Shown here: in pieces, positions 10,846 to 21,044 of the stretch | Numbering within the stretch: position 1 is the first letter of the stretch | How the letters are laid out: each line of letters opens with the position of its first letter | DNA from: Chryseobacterium sp. ERMR1:04 | Lineage (GTDB): Bacteria > Bacteroidota > Bacteroidia > Flavobacteriales > Weeksellaceae | Assembly (NCBI RefSeq): GCF_001297705.1 | Contig: NZ_LIRF01000008.1 | Span: 1-64,000, forward strand | Length of the DNA: 64,000 bases | Reading direction: 5' to 3' | Program-made: the position numbers and the translations under genes | The notes under the pieces: model-generated | What the model saw: the letters and a program-made list of their open reading frames with translations, nothing else | Told to the model about the DNA's origin: nothing | The model's database searches: none

Positions 10846-11020
10846 TATTAATTTTTAAAACTCCCAAATATAGCAAATTAAACTAATTAATGTTTTCATT
10901 TCACGCGCGAATGAAATTTAACTTAATTTTTGAGGTGAAGTTCAATCATTTGCATTAAAAACGAAAAACTTCAAAATTTATATGCAAGCCTATCTTTTAG
11001 TGAAAAATTTACTCTTTTAC

Positions 11021-12327
11021 TTACCACCACATTTCCATTTGCAGCCCGAAAGATATTCCTTGATTTTTATTAATGAGTCTGGTATTAAAATCAGACTGTC
11101 CGGTAATTCCCCGAAAGCTGTCAGGCCAATGTGCATACGTAACAAAAGGTCTGAATACAGGTCTGGTATAATATCCATAATCCCAAGTAAGCTGGGGAGA
11201 AAAAGTGATCTTCTGTAAGCTGCCTTCCAATCCCAATCCATCACTTTTCATATAATCATTGCCTGCCTCTAGTGCTAGGTTAAAATGTTTATTAACATAA
11301 TGCACGTACCTAAATCCTACACTAAACCAATTTTTGACTGCCCTATGATCAAGCACATTTCCATTTTGATCTTTATTACCCATTCCAAAATCTCTACGTT
11401 GATACGTCACTGCAGCATTAAAAGCATGCGTTGTTTTATCATCATAAAGGAAATTATTGATCACATCCAACGAACTCGCTTTATTCAGATCATATACTCT
11501 GACACCATTAACAAATTCCTGTATCGGAGGGCCAGAAGTTTCTACAATTGAACTTCCTTTTCGGTAAATCACAGTGGATGTATGGGTGATATTTTTTTGG
11601 AATAAGTCCACCAAGTTCCTATAGCATATCCGAGGTGTTTTGAGGTTTGAAGAATTTTATTTTCAGTTGTATAATTAAATTGTCCAATAAAATTAATTTT
11701 ATTGCTTTCTGATAATGGCACATCCAGATATCTCAGATCTGTAGTATAAGAATGGCTGTTATTAGAGTTAGGATCTGGATACTTAAATCTCATGAAAGCT
11801 AAATTCAGATTTCCTGAGTTTTTAACTTTATAATTTTCAATCCCCAATCCGATTTGGGAACCCTGCGCCGGATTCATCCAAAAGTAATCGAGAAAATCTA
11901 CATTTCTACGGCTGTAATACCTTTTACCTACCCAGATATCCGCATTGTGTATCACTCTATTTATCTTACCGTACAATTGAGTCGTTAACGGGAATTGCTT
12001 ATAGGCATCACTTCCATACGGGATGTATTTTGCCATCATGTACGTCAGTTCATATTTTTTTGTAGAGTCTGTATCTTTGTACCGATAATTCAGCTGAAGT
12101 TCAGCATAATGATTCGCTTCATTTCCCAATCTATATTTATGTACATTATCGGGTGTTACAAAATTAACCATCTGCCCGCCATCGCTTACTCCTATTCCGG
12201 CTCTCGCATAACCATTCGTAGTAAACTCATGGGGATTAAAATTTTGGGAATACAATACATTAAGCTTCATTATTCCTACAAGGAACATGAACAATACAAA
12301 TTTGATATAATTTATCTTTTTTTGCAT
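11021..12327 (-). pseudogene. Maltoporin-like (LamB family) carbohydrate porin, frameshifted
   Basis: An outer-membrane sugar porin read in two frames. The first part (12327 to about 11599) begins with a signal peptide ending near NVLYSQN and has the LamB-like start NGYARAGIGVSDGG and the WVGKRYYSRRNVDFLDYFWMNPAQGSQIGLG segment. The second part (from about 11592 to 11021) continues with beta-strands and ends in GLQMEMWW, like LamB barrels. The break is at an A7 run (11592-11598 on the plus strand). One extra A joins both parts into a 435-residue protein, the normal family length, so this is either a recent mutation or a homopolymer sequencing error. It interrupts the usual maeB-ruvA-sprA order, and its neighbour is a beta-phosphoglucomutase-like gene, which would fit maltose or oligosaccharide use. 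Confidence 0.8.
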
Positions 12328-12729
12328 ATTTTTTTCATTTATTGCTTACAACGCACTAATAAAATCTCTCGTTTGATTAAACAAAGAGAATAAAATACAC
12401 ATATCTACCTAAACAATTAATCTTGAAATTAATCGTCAGTTTAAAGCATGAAAGAAATATTTTCAGAATTCGAAAAGAATAAATTAAATATCAGAGAATA
12501 AGTGAAAGATAATTTTTAAGCTTAGAAAAGCAGAAATAATCCTACTTCATATGATCTGTACTTATTTTATTCATAAAAGTTAAAAGAAATGGTCATCTTT
12601 TAATTAAAGAAGAGCCTTTATGAATTCAGAGGGGGTTATAAATATTTTTTTCATGTTTGTATTTTTTTGTGTTTTTAGTACCTAGTACAAGTTGTGTTTT
12701 TGTGTTTTCTTTTTTGCAATATATAAAAT
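12328..12729. other. intergenic region upstream of porin gene
   Basis: About 400 nt of AT-rich sequence between the porin gene and the HAD phosphatase. I see no credible ORF, RNA gene or strong hairpin. It should hold the promoter of the porin gene, but no good TAnnTTTG box stands out. Confidence 0.4.
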
Positions 12730-13380
12730 TTAATTTATAATTGCATCCTTGTAATCATGAATCACTTGAGAGCAACCTTGATCCATCAATTCTTCTTCTG
12801 AATGCGTTGTTGTGATCCCAATTACTTTCAATCCTGCATCAAGAGCAGATTGAATTCCACCCATTGAATCTTCTACGGCTACACAATCTTTAGGATCTAC
12901 CTGTAACTTTTCAATAGTCTTTAAAAATATTTCAGGATTGGGTTTTCCTTTGGAGACTTCTATACCTCCGGTGATTTCTTGAAAATACTCTCTAATATGT
13001 AAGCCATCTAAAATAAAATCAATACTAGAAGGGATTCCCATAGTGGCCAATCCCATTCTAATATTATTTTGTTTTAATTTTTGGAGAAAAGAGGTTAACC
13101 CAGTAACCTCTTTCATCTTGCTTTTATATAAAGTTTGATAAGCATTTTCTTTTTCAAGTCCAAGCTCGTATATTTTTGTTTCAGATAAATCATTCCCAAA
13201 AAAGCGAACGATCATTTCATCCAATGTTCCATGATTTTGAGCGCTAAAATTTTCACGCTTCATATCAATTCCATAGTGTTTCAAAAATATAATCCACGAT
13301 TCTTCATGATAAGGGATGTTGTCTACCAGCGTTCCATCCATGTCAAAAATTATCGCTTTTTCATTTAACTTCATTTTCAA
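12730..13380 (-). CDS. HAD-family hydrolase, beta-phosphoglucomutase-like
   Basis: A 216-residue HAD-superfamily protein. Motif I is DMDGTLVDN, with two Asp spaced as in phosphatases and phosphomutases. The cap domain follows (roughly residues 20-90), then the motif III region KGKPNPEIFL and motif IV VEDSMGGIQSALDAG. Family members interconvert beta-glucose-1-phosphate and glucose-6-phosphate or dephosphorylate small sugar phosphates. Which applies here cannot be told from sequence alone. It lies 15 nt downstream of the malic enzyme gene and upstream of the maltoporin-like gene. A maltose-related role is an inference from that neighbourhood only. Confidence 0.85.
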   Translation of the reverse strand: MKMKLNEKAIIFDMDGTLVDNIPYHEESWIIFLKHYGIDMKRENFSAQNHGTLDEMIVRFFGNDLSETKIYELGLEKENAYQTLYKSKMKEVTGLTSFLQKLKQNNIRMGLATMGIPSSIDFILDGLHIREYFQEITGGIEVSKGKPNPEIFLKTIEKLQVDPKDCVAVEDSMGGIQSALDAGLKVIGITTTHSEEELMDQGCSQVIHDYKDAIIN

Positions 13381-13395
13381 AATTTGTGTGTTTTA

Positions 13396-15684
13396 TTATT
13401 TTTTGTTCTCTCTTCTCTGAGCATCAAGAACGGCAACTGTTGCTAAGTTTACAATTTCGTCTACACTAGAACGCATTTGTAAAACGTGAACAGGCTGTTT
13501 TAATCCCATCAAAATTGGTCCTATAACCTGAGCAACTTTCATACCTCTGATGATTTTGTATGATAAATTAGCACTTTCAAGATTCGGGAAGATGAATGTA
13601 TTTGCCGGCGTTGTTCCTAATTTAGAGAAAGGGTAATCACTTAAATGATCCGCATTCATCGCAAAATCAGGTTGAATTTCTCCATCAACAACCATTTTAG
13701 GATATTTTTCGTGAAGAATACTTACTGCTTTAGCCATTTTTTTAGAAGTATCAGCCATTGCTGTAAAATTCTCGAATCCTAACATGGCAATTCTTGGTTC
13801 AATAGCGAAAGACTTCACAGTCATTTCAGCCATTTTAGCAATATTAACTAGATCTTCAGCCGTCGGGTTTTGGTTGATAGAAGTATCAGCAAAGAAAATG
13901 GGCTTCTTTTCTGATAAGATCATCATCATTGCAGCAATTTTGTCTACTCCTTTATCTTTTTCGATCACCTCTAATACAGGACGTAATACAGAAGTATAGT
14001 TTTTAGAAAAACCAACAATTAAGGCATCTGTATCTCCATGTTTTAACATTAACGGACCAAAATAATCTCTCTGGCGAACATATCTTTTCGCTTTATACTC
14101 GTTCAATCCTTTTCTTTGGCGAAGTTTCCAAAGTGTTTCTCTGTATTTTTTTCTGTTTTCTTTTTGATCATCATCACTTGGATCGATAATTGGAACATCT
14201 AATTGAATTCCAAAACGCTCCATCTGTTCTTTGATATATTGCTTATTCCCTAAAAGGCTAGGAAAAGCAATTCCTTCTTCATAAAGAATCTGAGCAGCTT
14301 TCAATACATTATATTCTTCAGCATTTCCTAAAGTAACTCTTTTAGGATTTGATCTTGCACGGCTCTGCATCATTCTTATCAACTTCTCATCTCTTCCCAT
14401 TCTATCAAGAAGCTGATTTTCATATTCGTCGAAATCTGCAATTGTTTTTCTGGCAATACCACTATCAATCGCTGCTTTTGCAACAGCACTTGAAACTTTA
14501 GTGATCAATCTATTATCAAAAGGTTTCGGAATGAAATATTCTCTACCAAACTGTAAATTCTGAACGTTATACGCTAAAATTACCGCTTCAGGAACTGGTT
14601 CTTTCGCCAAATCTGCAATAGCATGAACAGCCGCTAACTTCATTTCTTCATTAATTCCTTTTGCCTGAACATCCAATGCTCCACGGAAAATATAAGGGAA
14701 TCCCAATACATTATTAACCTGGTTAGGATAATCACTTCTTCCTGTTGCCATGATAACATCTTTACGAGTTTCAAGAGCAAGGTCATAAGCAATCTCTGGA
14801 TCTGGATTTGCCAATGCAAAAACGATAGGATTTTCTGTCATGCTGCTTAGCATTTCAGGCGTCATTACATTTCCTTTAGACAATCCGATGAACACATCAG
14901 AACCTTTTACAGCATCTTCTAATGTTTCAATATCTGTATTGGCAATGAAGTCTATTTTTTCCGGTGTAAGGTTTTGTCTTTTATGATTGATAACTCCTTT
15001 ACTATCGCACATGAGAACATTTTCTCTTTTCAGCCCTAAAGAAATATACAAATTGGTACAAGCAATGGCTGCAGCTCCTGCTCCATTTACGACCATTTTC
15101 ACCTCATCGATCTTCTTATTGGCAATCTGCAATGAATTGATTAACGCAGCAGCAGAAATAATTGCTGTTCCGTGTTGGTCATCATGCATCAAAGGAATAT
15201 CCAATTCTTCTTTTAACTTTTGTTCAATATAAAAAGCTTCAGGAGCTTTAATATCTTCAAGGTTGATCCCTCCAAAAGTAGGAGCAATTCCTTTTACAAT
15301 CTGAATAAATTTATCCGGATCCTTTTCATCAATTTCAATATCAAAAACATTGATATCTGCAAAGATCTTAAACAAAAGACCTTTCCCTTCCATTACCGGT
15401 TTTGAAGCTTCTGCTCCAATATCACCCAATCCTAGAACTGCCGTTCCATTAGAAATTACAGCAACCAAATTTCCTTTTCCTGTATAATCATAAACCGTTT
15501 CAGGCTTTTCATAGATTTCCATACAAGGAACTGCTACTCCCGGAGAATATGCCAAAGACAAGTCTCTTTGTGAAGAGTGCGGTTTTGAAGGAATCACTTC
15601 AATTTTCCCTTTAGGTTCAGCTTTATGGTAATCTAACGCGGCCTGATTGAAGTTCTTTTCGTCGCGGTGGGTTTTATTTGACAT
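13396..15684 (-). CDS. maeB: NADP-dependent malic enzyme with phosphotransacetylase-like domain
   Basis: Oxidatively decarboxylates malate to pyruvate with NADP, supplying NADPH. The 762-residue length matches MaeB-type fusion enzymes. An N-terminal malic enzyme domain (about 1-430) has SLAYSPGVAVPCMEIYEKPE, the MHDDQHGTAI motif and the NAD(P)-binding VNGAGAAAIACTNL. The C-terminal phosphate-acetyltransferase-like domain (about 430-762) is probably regulatory, binding acetyl-CoA in characterised enzymes. It is followed closely by the HAD gene and preceded by the sugar-kinase-like gene (16 nt), so these three may be co-transcribed. Confidence 0.95.
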   Translation of the reverse strand: MSNKTHRDEKNFNQAALDYHKAEPKGKIEVIPSKPHSSQRDLSLAYSPGVAVPCMEIYEKPETVYDYTGKGNLVAVISNGTAVLGLGDIGAEASKPVMEGKGLLFKIFADINVFDIEIDEKDPDKFIQIVKGIAPTFGGINLEDIKAPEAFYIEQKLKEELDIPLMHDDQHGTAIISAAALINSLQIANKKIDEVKMVVNGAGAAAIACTNLYISLGLKRENVLMCDSKGVINHKRQNLTPEKIDFIANTDIETLEDAVKGSDVFIGLSKGNVMTPEMLSSMTENPIVFALANPDPEIAYDLALETRKDVIMATGRSDYPNQVNNVLGFPYIFRGALDVQAKGINEEMKLAAVHAIADLAKEPVPEAVILAYNVQNLQFGREYFIPKPFDNRLITKVSSAVAKAAIDSGIARKTIADFDEYENQLLDRMGRDEKLIRMMQSRARSNPKRVTLGNAEEYNVLKAAQILYEEGIAFPSLLGNKQYIKEQMERFGIQLDVPIIDPSDDDQKENRKKYRETLWKLRQRKGLNEYKAKRYVRQRDYFGPLMLKHGDTDALIVGFSKNYTSVLRPVLEVIEKDKGVDKIAAMMMILSEKKPIFFADTSINQNPTAEDLVNIAKMAEMTVKSFAIEPRIAMLGFENFTAMADTSKKMAKAVSILHEKYPKMVVDGEIQPDFAMNADHLSDYPFSKLGTTPANTFIFPNLESANLSYKIIRGMKVAQVIGPILMGLKQPVHVLQMRSSVDEIVNLATVAVLDAQRRENKK

Positions 15685-15700
15685 AGAATTTTATTTTTTA

Positions 15701-16552
15701 TTAAAGTATATATTTAATGTGGTACGCTACTAAGCTTTCGATAGGCTTTTGTACAATATGTCCCACATTTAAATTAAGCTCTGCCGCAGCAGAACGAAGA
15801 ATATTTTCGTAATAATAAGCAATAGAACCGATAAAATTAATCTCGGCATGTTTAGACTCTTCATAAGGAAGAACCTGATAATCGAAGAAACTTCGCATCT
15901 CTTCTAAAACCATCTCTCTAAGATACGGATGCTCTTTTCTTTCGATCACAAATTTGTTGAAAGCAGCTAAATACGCATTAGGCCTTGTGATATGATACAT
16001 GTTTTTCAACGCATCATCAATCGTTAAGTTATACACTTCATTGAATTCATCATGAAGATCCTGAGGAAGTTTCTGCATAAAAAATCTACGCACCAATTGT
16101 TTCCCAATAGCACTTCCGCTTCCCTCATCTCCCATTAAGAAACCAAGAGAAGGAAGTTTGATGGTTAAATTTTCCCCATCAAAATAACAAGAATTAGAAC
16201 CTGTTCCCATAATACAAACGATTGCAGGCTTTCCGCTATAAGCAGCGTAAGCAGCAGCCATAAGATCTTCTTTCACAATAACTGTTGCATTGATGAAAAC
16301 CTTACTGATCTCTTCTTTTATCGTTTGGCGGTTTTTTTCTACACCGCAACCCGAACCATAGAAAAACACCTTGGTAATAGAGTTCTTAACAGATGTTAAA
16401 TTATTATTCTTTTCTATCTCAGGAACGATAAGTTCTATGTTGATAAAATTGGGATTGAAACCTATGGTTTCTGTTTTTAGAAAAACCTTTTTGAAATCAT
16501 CAAGTATTACCCAGTCTGATTTAGTAGAACCACTATCAACAATAGCAACCAT
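15701..16552 (-). CDS. BadF/BadG-type ATPase, N-acetylglucosamine kinase-like
   Basis: A 283-residue member of the sugar kinase/hsp70/actin fold. The N-terminal phosphate-1 loop VDSGSTKSDWVI, the phosphate-2 segment IMGTGSNSCYFDG and LGFLMGDEGSGSAIG are clearly seen. The last is typical of eukaryotic-type GlcNAc kinases and bacterial relatives that phosphorylate amino sugars released from peptidoglycan or chitin. Substrate is not determinable here. The start at 16552 gives the expected beginning of the fold. Confidence 0.85.
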   Translation of the reverse strand: MVAIVDSGSTKSDWVILDDFKKVFLKTETIGFNPNFINIELIVPEIEKNNNLTSVKNSITKVFFYGSGCGVEKNRQTIKEEISKVFINATVIVKEDLMAAAYAAYSGKPAIVCIMGTGSNSCYFDGENLTIKLPSLGFLMGDEGSGSAIGKQLVRRFFMQKLPQDLHDEFNEVYNLTIDDALKNMYHITRPNAYLAAFNKFVIERKEHPYLREMVLEEMRSFFDYQVLPYEESKHAEINFIGSIAYYYENILRSAAAELNLNVGHIVQKPIESLVAYHIKYIL

Positions 16553-16636
16553 ATTTTCATTTTAGTTTAAGGATGCTAAATTATGAATTTATCTTTAATT
16601 AGCCTTTACAAACACGCTAGAAGCTACCTTAAATGA

Positions 16637-16900
16637 CTAATGTTTTATATCAGCTTTTTGGTTGTTGAATTGTATTAACCAATCTTCAATTTCTTCTTCA
16701 AGATATGAAGCCTGAAGAATTATTGCGTTAATAAAATCATCCGGAACAGGCTTATCGTTTGAATTCTCAAGATTCCACAGTTCGTTTGACATATTTTCAT
16801 ATTCAGAATACACTCGTTTGAAACGAGAATTTTCTTTCTCTAATGCCTCAATATTAGTTTGTTGAAGCTGAAATTTTCTGTATTTGTTTTGACTTTTCAT
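16637..16900 (-). CDS. Hypothetical protein, charged, coiled-coil
   Basis: An 87-residue protein I do not recognise. It is highly charged and helical, with a likely coiled coil over residues 15-45 (QTNIEALEKENSRFKRVYSEYE) and a second acidic helix (ASYLEEEIEDWLIQF). No signal peptide or membrane segment is visible. It stands alone, divergent from the GtrA gene. The reading frame has a plausible start and no competing ORF. Confidence 0.6.
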   Translation of the reverse strand: MKSQNKYRKFQLQQTNIEALEKENSRFKRVYSEYENMSNELWNLENSNDKPVPDDFINAIILQASYLEEEIEDWLIQFNNQKADIKH

Positions 16901-17082
16901 ACAAATATTGTTATTAAATGGTAAATAGATTGGTGGGAGTACGCTTCAATCGCGCATTACAAGATAGGAAAAACCATCAACACAAATAGTTGAAAATGAA
17001 TTTATTACCAGGTTTGTTTTACATCATTCTGAAAATTAAAATTAGAAATATTTTTCATGTAAAAAAATATTTAACATCTTTT

Positions 17083-17112
17083 TTTAGTGTTTAACATATA
17101 GTTATAAATTTG
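17083..17112 (+). promoter_or_regulatory. promoter of gtrA-plsC unit
   Basis: TAAATTTG at 17105-17112 is a perfect TAnnTTTG box, 17 nt upstream of the start codon at 17130. The upstream T-rich stretch around 17083-17090 could hold the -33 element. Confidence 0.5.
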
Positions 17113-17129
17113 CATATCATAAAATCAGG

Positions 17130-17588
17130 ATGAGAGAGATCATACTACGTCAAAAACAAATTTTGTTCTTCATTGTTGCGGGAGGACTTAGCGCTATTAT
17201 AGAAATTGGAAGTTTTAAAGCCTTCAGTACCTATCTGCCTCAATTTTTATCCAACGAAACCAACTTTCACGGAATACACTATCCGCTAAGTAATATTTTC
17301 TCCACAAGCTGCGGGATCATTACCAATTACTTCCTGAGTATCTGGTTTGTATTTGAAAGAGGAAAACACTCTAAAAGAAAAGAGTTTGCTTACTTTATGG
17401 TGGTTTCTTTTATTTCGACAATATTAAGCCTAAGCTTCTTCCAGATTTTTTACAGCTTTATATTTAAAGACAATATCAATTTAATTTTTTATACCTTAAG
17501 CCCTGAAATAACCAGTAAGATTGCTGCAATATTATTGGTTTCCATTCTTAATTATTCTATCAAGAAGAAAGTAATTTTTAACGGTTAA
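17130..17588 (+). CDS. GtrA family membrane protein
   Basis: A 152-residue protein with four predicted membrane helices: about residues 9-28 (ILFFIVAGGLSAIIEIGSF), 48-70, 85-105 and 128-146. GtrA-like proteins are thought to flip or position polyprenyl-linked sugars for transfer to cell-surface polymers. The protein ends in a basic tail (YSIKKKVIFNG). It is separated by only 3 nt from the acyltransferase gene, so both are probably one transcript involved in envelope assembly. Confidence 0.85.
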   Translation: MREIILRQKQILFFIVAGGLSAIIEIGSFKAFSTYLPQFLSNETNFHGIHYPLSNIFSTSCGIITNYFLSIWFVFERGKHSKRKEFAYFMVVSFISTILSLSFFQIFYSFIFKDNINLIFYTLSPEITSKIAAILLVSILNYSIKKKVIFNG

Positions 17589-17591
17589 TTT

Positions 17592-18320
17592 GTGATAAAG
17601 ATTTTAAATTATCTCTGGAGATTCTGGCTGTTGATTTTAGCCTTTGTTCTAACCATCCTTTTCGGGATCCCCGTCTATATATTATCTTTTAATAAAAGAC
17701 ATTATAAATACGCTTATAAATTTATAAGGATGTGGAGCTATGCCATGTTCTACGGAATGGGATTAAGATATGAGATCATTAATCTTTCTAACCAAAAAGC
17801 AGATAGAAACAAACCACACATTTTTATATCCAACCATACTTCTATTATGGATATTATGCTGATGTGTATTTTATGTTCCAAACATCCGGTATGTTTCGTC
17901 GGAAAAAAAGAACTGGTAAAAATCCCAATTTTCGGAACCATCTATAAAAGGATATGTGTAATGGTAGACCGAAGCAGCGCAAGAAGCCGCGCCGATGTTT
18001 ACAGAAGATGTGCCGAGAAAATGGAAGAAGGAAACAGCATTGTAATTTTTCCTGAAGGTGGTGTTCCGGATGATACTTCTGTTATTTTAGATGAATTTAA
18101 AGATGGCGCTTTCACTTTATCTTCAAAACATCAATCTCCTATCGCAATCTATACTTTCGTTGGATTAAAGGAAATTTTTCCGTTTGATAACACAAAAGGT
18201 TGCCCCGGTAAAGTAAAAGTTTATTTTAACGGAATTTTAGAACCTTCAACCTCTCCGAAAGACCTGAAAACAGAAGCTTTTGAGGAAATAAAAAAAACCT
18301 TGCTAGAACGTTCTATTTAA
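17592..18320 (+). CDS. 1-acyl-sn-glycerol-3-phosphate acyltransferase (PlsC family)
   Basis: Membrane-associated acyltransferase that adds the second acyl chain to lysophosphatidic acid, or a related lysolipid acyltransferase. A first hydrophobic helix (residues about 10-30) is followed by the catalytic Hx4D motif NHTSIMD, then KKELVKIPIFG, VDRSSARSR and the substrate motif FPEGG. Length (242) is normal. The start codon is GTG at 17592, three bases after the GtrA stop. Confidence 0.92.
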   Translation: MIKILNYLWRFWLLILAFVLTILFGIPVYILSFNKRHYKYAYKFIRMWSYAMFYGMGLRYEIINLSNQKADRNKPHIFISNHTSIMDIMLMCILCSKHPVCFVGKKELVKIPIFGTIYKRICVMVDRSSARSRADVYRRCAEKMEEGNSIVIFPEGGVPDDTSVILDEFKDGAFTLSSKHQSPIAIYTFVGLKEIFPFDNTKGCPGKVKVYFNGILEPSTSPKDLKTEAFEEIKKTLLERSI

Positions 18321-18330
18321 AAGAAATAAT

Positions 18331-18338
18331 TATATTTG
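18331..18338 (+). promoter_or_regulatory. -7 box upstream of FucP-type transporter
   Basis: TATATTTG matches TAnnTTTG perfectly and lies 23 nt before the ATG at 18362. A clear -33 element is not evident in the preceding coding end. Confidence 0.4.
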
Positions 18339-18361
18339 TTATTAAGAAATTTTTAACAAAC

Positions 18362-19994
18362 ATGTCAAATTATTCTAAACAAACTAATTGGGGGCAATTC
18401 CTTCCGCTAGTCATTGTATTTTTTTTCTGGGGCTTTGTCGCTGCAAGTAACGACATCCTGATCCCTGTATTTAAAAAAGCCTTCAACTTATCACAAACCG
18501 AAAGTATGCTCGTCCAGATTTGTTTCTACGTAGCATATACTGTAGGTTCATTAATTTATATGGCTGTTTCAAAAGGGCTGAAACAAGATTTAATTAATAA
18601 AATCGGTTATAAAAACGGTTTAATAATAGGTCTTCTTATTTCCGCAGCAGGAACCCTATTATTTTATCCGGCTGCCAACATGGGATCGTTCCCGTTGATG
18701 ATCTCCGGATTATTCATTGTAGGATTAGGCTTTTCTCTACAACAGATCGTAGCCAATCCGCTAGCCATTGAAGTAGGTCCATCTGAAACAGGATCTCAAC
18801 GATTAACAATGGCAGGAGGCATTAACAACCTAGGAACTACAATAGGTCCATTGATTGTTTCTTTCGCTATTTTCGGTTCAGCAAGTGCGGCTAATACAGA
18901 GGCTAGTATAGAAAGTGTGAAGATCCCTTATCTTATTTCTGAATACGGTCCATCTCACGAAGTGTCCTTGAAACAGGATCTTACACGTAAGGAGACAATC
19001 TAAAGACTAAGAATATAGATGCGTAATTGCTCTAGTATTTCTCTTCATAGCTATTTTCGGCGTTAGAATGCGCCGTAGAATACAGAGCTAGTATAGAAAG
19101 TTGAAGTCCCTTTAATCTCTTATTTTAGGAGCTGCCTTTGCAGTGGTTGCTTTTTTACTGAAGTTTTCTTCACTTCCTGCAATTACGCCTACCAATATTG
19201 AAAATACTGACGACTCTGCTCCCGGATCACACAGAAAATCAGCTTTAAAATACCCTCAGCTAGTTCTAGGAATGATTGCTATATTTCTTTACGTAGGGGT
19301 AGAAGTATCTACAGCAAGTAATCTACCTGCTTATATGGAAAAAGACTTAGGTTTTGAAACAAAAGATGTAGCCCCTTATATTTCTTTATATTGGGCATCT
19401 ATGATGATCGGACGTTGGACAGGTGCTGTAGAAGCATTTGATTTCAGTGCAGGATTCAAAAAGATCTTACGATTTTTAGCACCGTATTTAGCTTTTGGAT
19501 TATTCTTATTGGTGAATGCTATCGCCCATCATGATTTAGCTCCATTCTACGTGTATGGACTTATTATTATTGCGATGATCATCTGTGATATCCTAAGTAA
19601 AGGAAACCCTGCAAGAATGCTGCTTATTTTCTCATGTGCAGGAATCACTGCTATACTCATTGGTATGTTTACTACAGGAATGGTTTCTGTATATGCATTC
19701 ACCAGCGTTGGGTTGTTCTGCTCTACCCTTTGGCCATGTATCTTCGCTCTTGCGATCAATGGACTAGGAAAACACACCAACCAAGGTTCAGGACTACTGA
19801 TCATGATGATTATGGGAGGTGGAATTGTAAGTCTTGTTCAAGGATATGTAGCTGACTTAATAAGTATTCATGCAAGTTATATCATAGGGGTTATCTGTTT
19901 TGCTTATTTGGCATTTTACGCAATCACTGTAACTGGAATATTGAAAGCTCAAGGAATTGATTTAGATAAAATAACAAAAGGTAGTGGTCACTAA
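18362..19994 (+). pseudogene. FucP/GluP-type MFS sugar:proton symporter, interrupted by a 187-nt insertion
   Basis: A sugar permease of the FucP family (fucose, glucose or galactose). The first part (18362 to about 18937) carries the N-terminal helices with PLVIVFFFWGFVAASNDILIPVFKKAFNLS. The second part (about 19125 to 19994) carries the C-terminal half with YVGVEVSTASNLPAYMEK and ALAINGLGKHTNQGSGLLIMMIMGGGIV. Removing 18938-19124 joins ATT to TTA in frame and restores SVKIPYLI-LGAAFAVVAF, giving a 481-residue transporter of normal size. The removed segment is a noisy near-copy of the sequence just upstream. The downstream DUF3810 gene overlaps the stop. Confidence 0.88.
18770..19122 (+). 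repeat. imperfect tandem duplication inside the transporter gene
   Basis: The stretch 18941-19122 resembles 18770-18935. Shared blocks include GGTCCATCT, TTGAAACAGGATCT versus TGAAACAGGATCT, GCTATTTTCGG and GCTAGTATAGAAAG. They are separated by many small insertions, deletions and substitutions. The second copy has in-frame stops, and the coding sequence resumes correctly just after it. Confidence 0.75.
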
Positions 19995-21042
19995 CCGCAC
20001 AAAAATATATTATAAAAAGACATTTTGGGCAACTATTTTAGTTGTCCAAATTCTTTTGTTTTATGTTTTTTCGAGATCTACTTTAATGATCTCGTTTTTC
20101 GAACGTTTTTTTGAGTTTCAGAAAAGTCTCCATCAACACATCTTCTCATGGATTCCTTTCTCATTTGGAGATTTGCTTTATATTATATTGGGCATTTTTC
20201 TTTTGTACTCTATCATTTCCTGTTTTAAAAAGAAAAGCAGAAGCTATTCTTTTTTGAGGCTTTTATTCATTATTAATATCTTATACTTTACCTATCAAAT
20301 GTTTTGGGGAATGTTATACTTCCAGACTCCGATCATTAAAAAACTTTCTCATCAGCAAGAACCGAATTTAGCTAAAGCAAAGACCCTAGCTTTAGTTTAT
20401 CTTGAAAAATGCAAAGCAACAAGAGCACTTGTACAAGAAGACAAAAATGGAATTTTTGTTGTAAAAGATCTACAGGCTATTCAAAAGGAAATTCTTTTTC
20501 AACAACAGCAGCTTCCAAGATACATTTCAGATAAGAAAGCGCCACAAATTAATTCCTTTAAACCTAGTTTATTTAAGAATGTAATGAGTTTTACTGGGAT
20601 TTTAGGATACTACAATCCTTTTACTGCGGAAGCTCAATACAACGCCGAATTACCGTCTACATTCATTCCATTTACGTCTGCTCATGAAAGCTCTCATCAG
20701 CTAGGTTTCGCAAGAGAACAGGAGGCCAATTTTATAGGGTATTTAATTGGAGTTCATTCGAAAAATGTAGAACTGAGATATAGCACCGAATACTTTACCT
20801 TAAAAAGTCTTTTGCGTTTTATTGTTGAAAATGATCCTGAATTTGTAAAATCTATTTTGAAAAATTATTCTGCAGGAATGAAAAGAGACAGATCTTATGA
20901 AAAGAGTTTTATTCTAAGACATCAAGGCTGGCTGGATGAATTCTTTGGCTTTACAAACAACCTTTTCCTTAAAAGTAATCAACAAGAAGGATCTATTACC
21001 TACTCCTACTTTATCGACTTATTATTAAATTACGAAAAGTAA
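19984..21042 (+). CDS. DUF3810 family membrane protein, metallopeptidase-like
   Basis: A 352-residue protein of the DUF3810 family. It has two or three N-terminal membrane helices (about residues 13-33, 62-78 and 90-110) and a soluble C-terminal half. The segment FIPFTSAHESSHQLGFAREQEANFIGYL contains an HExxH-like motif (HESSH) with a downstream Glu (E in REQEANF), the arrangement of zinc metalloproteases. Catalysis has not been shown as far as I know. The GTG start at 19984 overlaps the transporter stop by 11 nt, so the two genes are translationally coupled. Confidence 0.85.
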   Translation: MVTNRTKIYYKKTFWATILVVQILLFYVFSRSTLMISFFERFFEFQKSLHQHIFSWIPFSFGDLLYIILGIFLLYSIISCFKKKSRSYSFLRLLFIINILYFTYQMFWGMLYFQTPIIKKLSHQQEPNLAKAKTLALVYLEKCKATRALVQEDKNGIFVVKDLQAIQKEILFQQQQLPRYISDKKAPQINSFKPSLFKNVMSFTGILGYYNPFTAEAQYNAELPSTFIPFTSAHESSHQLGFAREQEANFIGYLIGVHSKNVELRYSTEYFTLKSLLRFIVENDPEFVKSILKNYSAGMKRDRSYEKSFILRHQGWLDEFFGFTNNLFLKSNQQEGSITYSYFIDLLLNYEK

Positions 21043-21044
21043 CT

